DNA of 64,000 bases from Phoenix dactylifera (lineage: Eukaryota; Streptophyta; Magnoliopsida; Arecales; Arecaceae), in NCBI RefSeq assembly GCF_009389715.1, contig NC_052394.1:23314899-23378898 (forward strand). Direction: 5' to 3'. Below are positions 60,021 to 64,000 of the stretch, one piece after another. A program made the translations under genes and the position numbers. The stretch's first letter is position 1; the number at the start of each line of letters is the position of its first letter. The notes under the pieces were generated by a model. It did no database searches, was not told the origin of the DNA, and saw only the letters and a program-made list of their open reading frames with translations.

Positions 60021-62640
60021 GACCGAGTCTGATAAATAACCATGGATGAGTTCTTGTTTGTCTCTGATTACGTCGCTTCCTTGTTGTTTAATCTCCACTC
60101 ATAATCCGCAGCGATGATTACAATAAGACCACGTAGATATATAACGACCTCTGCCTACCTAAAATATCATAAGAACCTCCGGTAGCTTTGGATTCAGTGA
60201 ACTGTTAAATCATATCTTTCCTCATGAGAAGCAATACCAAATTGCGGTAATAGCACGATACAAGCATTCTTCTTGGGAATGTATTTCATCAGTCATATGG
60301 CAAGCCGTATTTAGATCCGAGCCACTTAGATTCCTTGGTGGACGGTCAAATTCTGGCAGGATTCTGGTTGGTATGTGTTGCTCGTGCAGCAGATCTCCCC
60401 CACCCCTCCAACTTGTACTAACTTTTTGTGTTAAGTACATCCTAGACCATGGTTTAAAATGCTACTAGCCGTTATGGCTGCAATAGCTATCATTCTCTAT
60501 TCTGAAGGCTCCTTGTACTAACAATACATAACAGTACTTTGGGGTTTGAAACCTGAGGCTTTTCATCTGGGAATCGTGTTTGCAATGCTCGTCAGCAAGA
60601 AATAAGAATATATGCATGCTTCCACTGCATGTTGATCAGTAAGTACAGAAGATGTAAAACTTTGAGAGAGCCAACCCATATCTTAAGATACAAAGGATCG
60701 ATGACTTGGGCAAGCCTAAGTAGCACTCCAAAAACACGAGTTCTATAACAATCTAGTACTAGGCTTTATCCGAGAGACATGCATCCCTTTCCACCATCCA
60801 GAGACTAGCATCATGATCATCATCATATTAGTTTTATGTTGGTAATCAATCTTTTCCCGATGTTGAGGTCGTACGTGTGTTATTATTAACGCAGTTCTTT
60901 TGCCCCATAAAGACTTATAACGTGTGGGTGAGTTGATGACTAAGGAGACAAGGACCTTGGCACGGCAGCCATTAAGCCCACGTTATTTGCGTTTCCCACG
61001 GTTTCTTCTCCGTGTACTGTCAGGTTCCCCCGGCCAAGGAAGTCCAAATGGTCTAACTTGATGGGCCTCCTGGAGCTTCAGAGAACTTTCCCCGAGCTCA
61101 CCATTTTAGAAGCTTTGAAAATTATGCATGGGAGGGTTGCCAAGTTGCCTTCCTCCAATAGTTTTAAAGTTCAGCTTGTTTCAGACTCCAGTTTGGTAAA
61201 ATCAACCATCATATGGTCCAGTCCAATATAGCTGTCATAAGGTCATGGAGTAAATTAAGAAGTACAAGATGAAGATGCTGAGAAGGCATCATGATCATTA
61301 AAGCAAGTGACCAGTTTACTTCATGACAGATTTCTGTTCGTAATTCTTCAATATAGAACACGTATGGATCCACCAAACGAGAACAGCTTTTGCTGGTGGT
61401 GCTTGCAGGTATTACTTCTTTTTCTTCCTCTAATTGCATGTGCATGGCCTGCACCATCAAATTGATACGCCAACATCACCCCTACTGACTTTGGACCAGC
61501 TTTGAGAATTTGATACGTTATTTTGGATGGCCTGATTTCCTCAATATCCTGAACTTTAAGTACAGGTTGGCCAGGATTAACTCCTTTCTTTAATTTCTAT
61601 GTTAACTAAGTATTCTACTGTATCAGTATCACATTGCTGTAGATATAACAAGAACCATATATTTTGTTTGGTAGGTGATAATTATATTTAAAGAACTAAT
61701 GATACAAGTTGTGTTTGTGAATTTCTTTTGAAGTAGATTATAAGTGGTAGTACAGTGCTGCATAAGCCAATAAGGCGGCCCGTTAAACACCCAAGAGTCT
61801 GATCTACAAGAATAGTGGCATTTCATCTTTGAAACCTTGCTAATGAGCTCAGACTTACAAGTAACCTTTGGATGAGACATGATTAAATTAATAATGACAG
61901 TAAAATACGAATACAATGTGAAATCTCCTTATACAACTCAGAATCCGCTGTTAAACACGGTAAAGAGACAGGAAAAAACAATGTGAAAGAGCTAACTGGA
62001 TGGTATCTACTTTTGAGGCAACCTTTTCTGACCAGTTTCAGATCTCTTGTCAATCCAAAATTAAGGTGTTGCTTGCACGATAAGTATCTTATTTATCTGT
62101 TTTTTTGTCGGCCATAAGATATTAGACACCTTTGACTCCATAATTGAGTTTGACTTATGTATTTGGTTTGCAATTGAAATCAGAATTAGAATCAGTATTT
62201 GAATACTAGAAAAGAAAAGAGAAAAGATCAGATTTTGGAGAAATCAAAATCGAAATAAAACTCTTTCCAACCAAATAACTAGAATAAAAGTCACTTATTT
62301 CTATTCTCACTTTAAAATACAATTTCCCCAAGCAAGCATGCCCTTACTGTAATTTACACCATAAGCGACAGTTTTGTCCCCAAATCATATACTCCACTAG
62401 ATTCTTTTGCCCCATGATCCTAAAGACTTTTTACCTTCTGGCTGAAAGCAGCGTTGAATACGAAGCAGATAAATTTAGATAGCAATCCAACAGTCGGAGT
62501 CCGTGAGTGGTGACGGGGAAGTAGAGTTGAAACTAGATGGGAGCCCCAACGAACTACGCCACTATACATATATAAAATTTACCAAACTAATGAACTAAAG
62601 ACAACGTCATTGGATTTGGTGAGACGTTAATAGCAAGAAA
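60021..62640. other. Intergenic sequence, no gene recognised
   Basis: No domain-bearing frame, RNA gene or clear element. TCATGATCATCATCAT (about 60812) and an A/G-rich stretch around 62200 are low-complexity only. Confidence 0.45.
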
Positions 62641-62938
62641 GCTACGTTAGATATATCGCCCTTAACTTCCGCTTATTTCTTCTCCGAAGACCGAGTATGT
62701 TTGGCTTCGCCCTACGAAAATCCGGCTTTGGATGACGCCCCCCGCCATTCCACGTCATCCAACCTCGAGTCTCCTCTTTTTAAAGTAACCCCTCTCCCCC
62801 GTTTTTCCCCTCTAAACAAGCGCAAACCATTCTCATACTCAATATTTTTCAGCCGGCCGCTCCTCATCCCTCGAGCAAGACAAGGAGCAGAAGGTTTACT
62901 ATCTTGCTAAAGAAGCTCGGTCTTCTGCTCTCATAGAG

Positions 62939-63184
62939 ATGGAAGGACTCATTCCATTAGTCTATAGGACCATAGTCCAATACAGGAGTGGTGGGCAGAC
63001 TCCTCTGGGGACTCCATGGTTCGAGGACTCACCTTCGGCTTCTTACATGCGGTTGCCGGGTGATTCCGGTAGATACCGGTCCTCGGAGATGCAAGGCTTC
63101 TTCTCTTCGTCGGCCCCAACAGTGTCTGCTTCCAATGCAACGCAGTCTCCTCTGCGGCGGTCTGCTTCGCGTGGACTTGCCTGA
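62939..63184 (+). CDS. Small plant protein of unknown function, 81 aa
   Basis: A single-exon frame starts at ATG 62939 and stops at TGA 63182-63184. It begins MEGLIPLVYRTIVQYRSGG, then PWFEDSPSASYMRLPGDSGR and YRSSEMQGFFSS, ending with a Ser/Arg-rich SPLRRSASRGLA. The MEGLIPxVYRAIVQY start and a central SxSYMRLPGDSGR motif recall a plant family of short uncharacterised proteins. That similarity is from memory and no function is known. No signal peptide or membrane segment is visible. Support comes from the GC-rich, low-stop composition against AT-rich flanks, a TC-rich leader at 62730-62930 and a downstream poly(A) signal. Confidence 0.7.
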   Translation: MEGLIPLVYRTIVQYRSGGQTPLGTPWFEDSPSASYMRLPGDSGRYRSSEMQGFFSSSAPTVSASNATQSPLRRSASRGLA

Positions 63185-63367
63185 AGATCACGAAGGTGAC
63201 CGAGGCCCACGCCCCAGCTTTTTGTCACGTAAGTGGAAGGCAGGGGGTGTTGATTGGGTGGTGTTCGAGATCCCTTGCTGAAGGTGCACGGTATATTGGT
63301 ATATAAATATTGGTGATCGTCATGGTCTTGACGACCTGTGTAGTATTGGTCTGTTTCCCTTTTCTCC

Positions 63368-63373
63368 AATAAA
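63368..63373 (+). terminator. Candidate poly(A) signal of the 81-aa gene
   Basis: An exact AATAAA lies 184 nt after the stop codon, in a position typical for a short plant 3' UTR. Confidence 0.5.
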
Positions 63374-64000
63374 GGCATGGGACTGCCAAAGTAGCCCTGC
63401 CCTTTGCCCTGGTGTCTCTGGACGTGTTAGGAGTAGATAGATGAGGAAGTCTGGTTTAAAGTGTACAAGGATTTTTATTTTGGTTCCGTACGTCAAATGG
63501 ACGTTTATGATTCTATATTGCAAAGAGAGTAATTTTCATTTCTTTTTCTTTCTTTCTTTTTAATGGTAGCTTCTCTTTATATATAATCTCTGGTTTTGTT
63601 CTTTCCTTTTTCTTTCCTCTGCGCAAGGAAGACATGTTGATGCCATCATTACTTGCTAGAAATATTGTTGCTGAGAATTACAAGTCAAAAGCATGAGGTT
63701 TTGAACGGGCCTTGGATTCCATTTTCTTGATGGTCTTGGATTGAATGAGTAAAACACCATCCAAGGATATGAAGCATCCAGAAAGATTGAGAATTCAAAA
63801 CTCCACCAGGATGGCAAGATCAAAGTTGCTATTAATAAGAGACAGTTTGTTTTAGCAAAAACTGAAAAAAAAAAAATAGAAAAGAAAAGAGAGAGCCAGA
63901 GAGATGGTTTGCAACAATCCTATTGTGACTTTGCATGAATGCTAATGACCAGGAGAATTGGACTGTATTTTCTATTTATCCGAGGAGATGAAAAAGACCG
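63374..64000. other. No feature seen to the right edge
   Basis: Intergenic, with a CT-rich patch at 63536-63620 and an A-rich patch at 63862-63890. No supported coding sequence. Confidence 0.45.

Noticed and set aside
62158..62350. MITE suggested by TATTTGGTTTG and CCAACCAAATAAC words
   Set aside because: The inverted match is short and internal, the ends do not align and no target duplication was visible.
1..64000. tRNA, rRNA or CRISPR arrays
   Set aside because: I scanned for T-loop motifs, rRNA-like conserved blocks and short repeat-spacer periodicity and found none convincing. The DNA is eukaryotic.

Overview
This window is plant nuclear DNA, from a monocot and quite possibly a palm. 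The evidence is intron-rich genes for conserved plant proteins, GT-AG splice sites that keep frame across every exon junction I joined, introns up to 5.2 kb filled with retrotransposon debris, and plant-type LTR, LINE, MITE and MULE-like elements. The palm assignment is inference from gene and repeat style. I could not test it.

Four multi-exon genes and one single-exon gene are supported. (1) 5585-16007, + strand, 4 exons, 411 aa: a MATH-BTB protein of the BPM family, a CUL3 ubiquitin-ligase adaptor. (2) 18243-30494, + strand, 11 exons, 494 aa: an RCC1-repeat beta-propeller protein. (3) 35549-47950, - strand, 8 exons, 602 aa: TAF12, the glutamine-rich histone-fold subunit of TFIID/SAGA. (4) 50331-57668, + strand, 6 exons, 260 aa: a CGR2/CGR3-type Golgi pectin methyltransferase. 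(5) 62939-63184, + strand, 81 aa: a small protein of unknown function. I assembled all exon junctions by hand. Each joined CDS is a multiple of three with no internal stop. The genes look like unrelated housekeeping or regulatory neighbours, not a pathway cluster.

Mobile elements explain most of the remaining sequence. From left to right these are: an old LTR (2081-2536); a 5'-truncated LINE with a 13-bp target duplication (2927-3763); a poly(A)-tailed fragment resembling a plant DUF248/PMT methyltransferase (about 4143-4357); a decayed Ty3/gypsy chromovirus in BPM intron 2; a six-LTR tandem array in RCC1 intron 1 (18883-21119); a long-TIR element and a very young short LTR element in RCC1 intron 7 (24990-28213); a longer LINE copy (about 32970-34815); a 21-bp minisatellite and a Tourist-like MITE in TAF12 intron 2; a LINE tail at 48310; and a second copy of the long-TIR element at 59259-60011. 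A dispersed family rich in GGTACC/CGGTAC-like words occurs about seven times.

The most unusual structure is the 18883-21119 array. Six 324-bp LTR-like units alternate with five 56-bp internal segments, and the whole array lies between one pair of CATAT target duplications. The young LTR element at 26242-28213 is also notable: its two 416-bp LTRs look identical by eye, its target duplication is exact, and only a chromodomain tail remains of the polyprotein.
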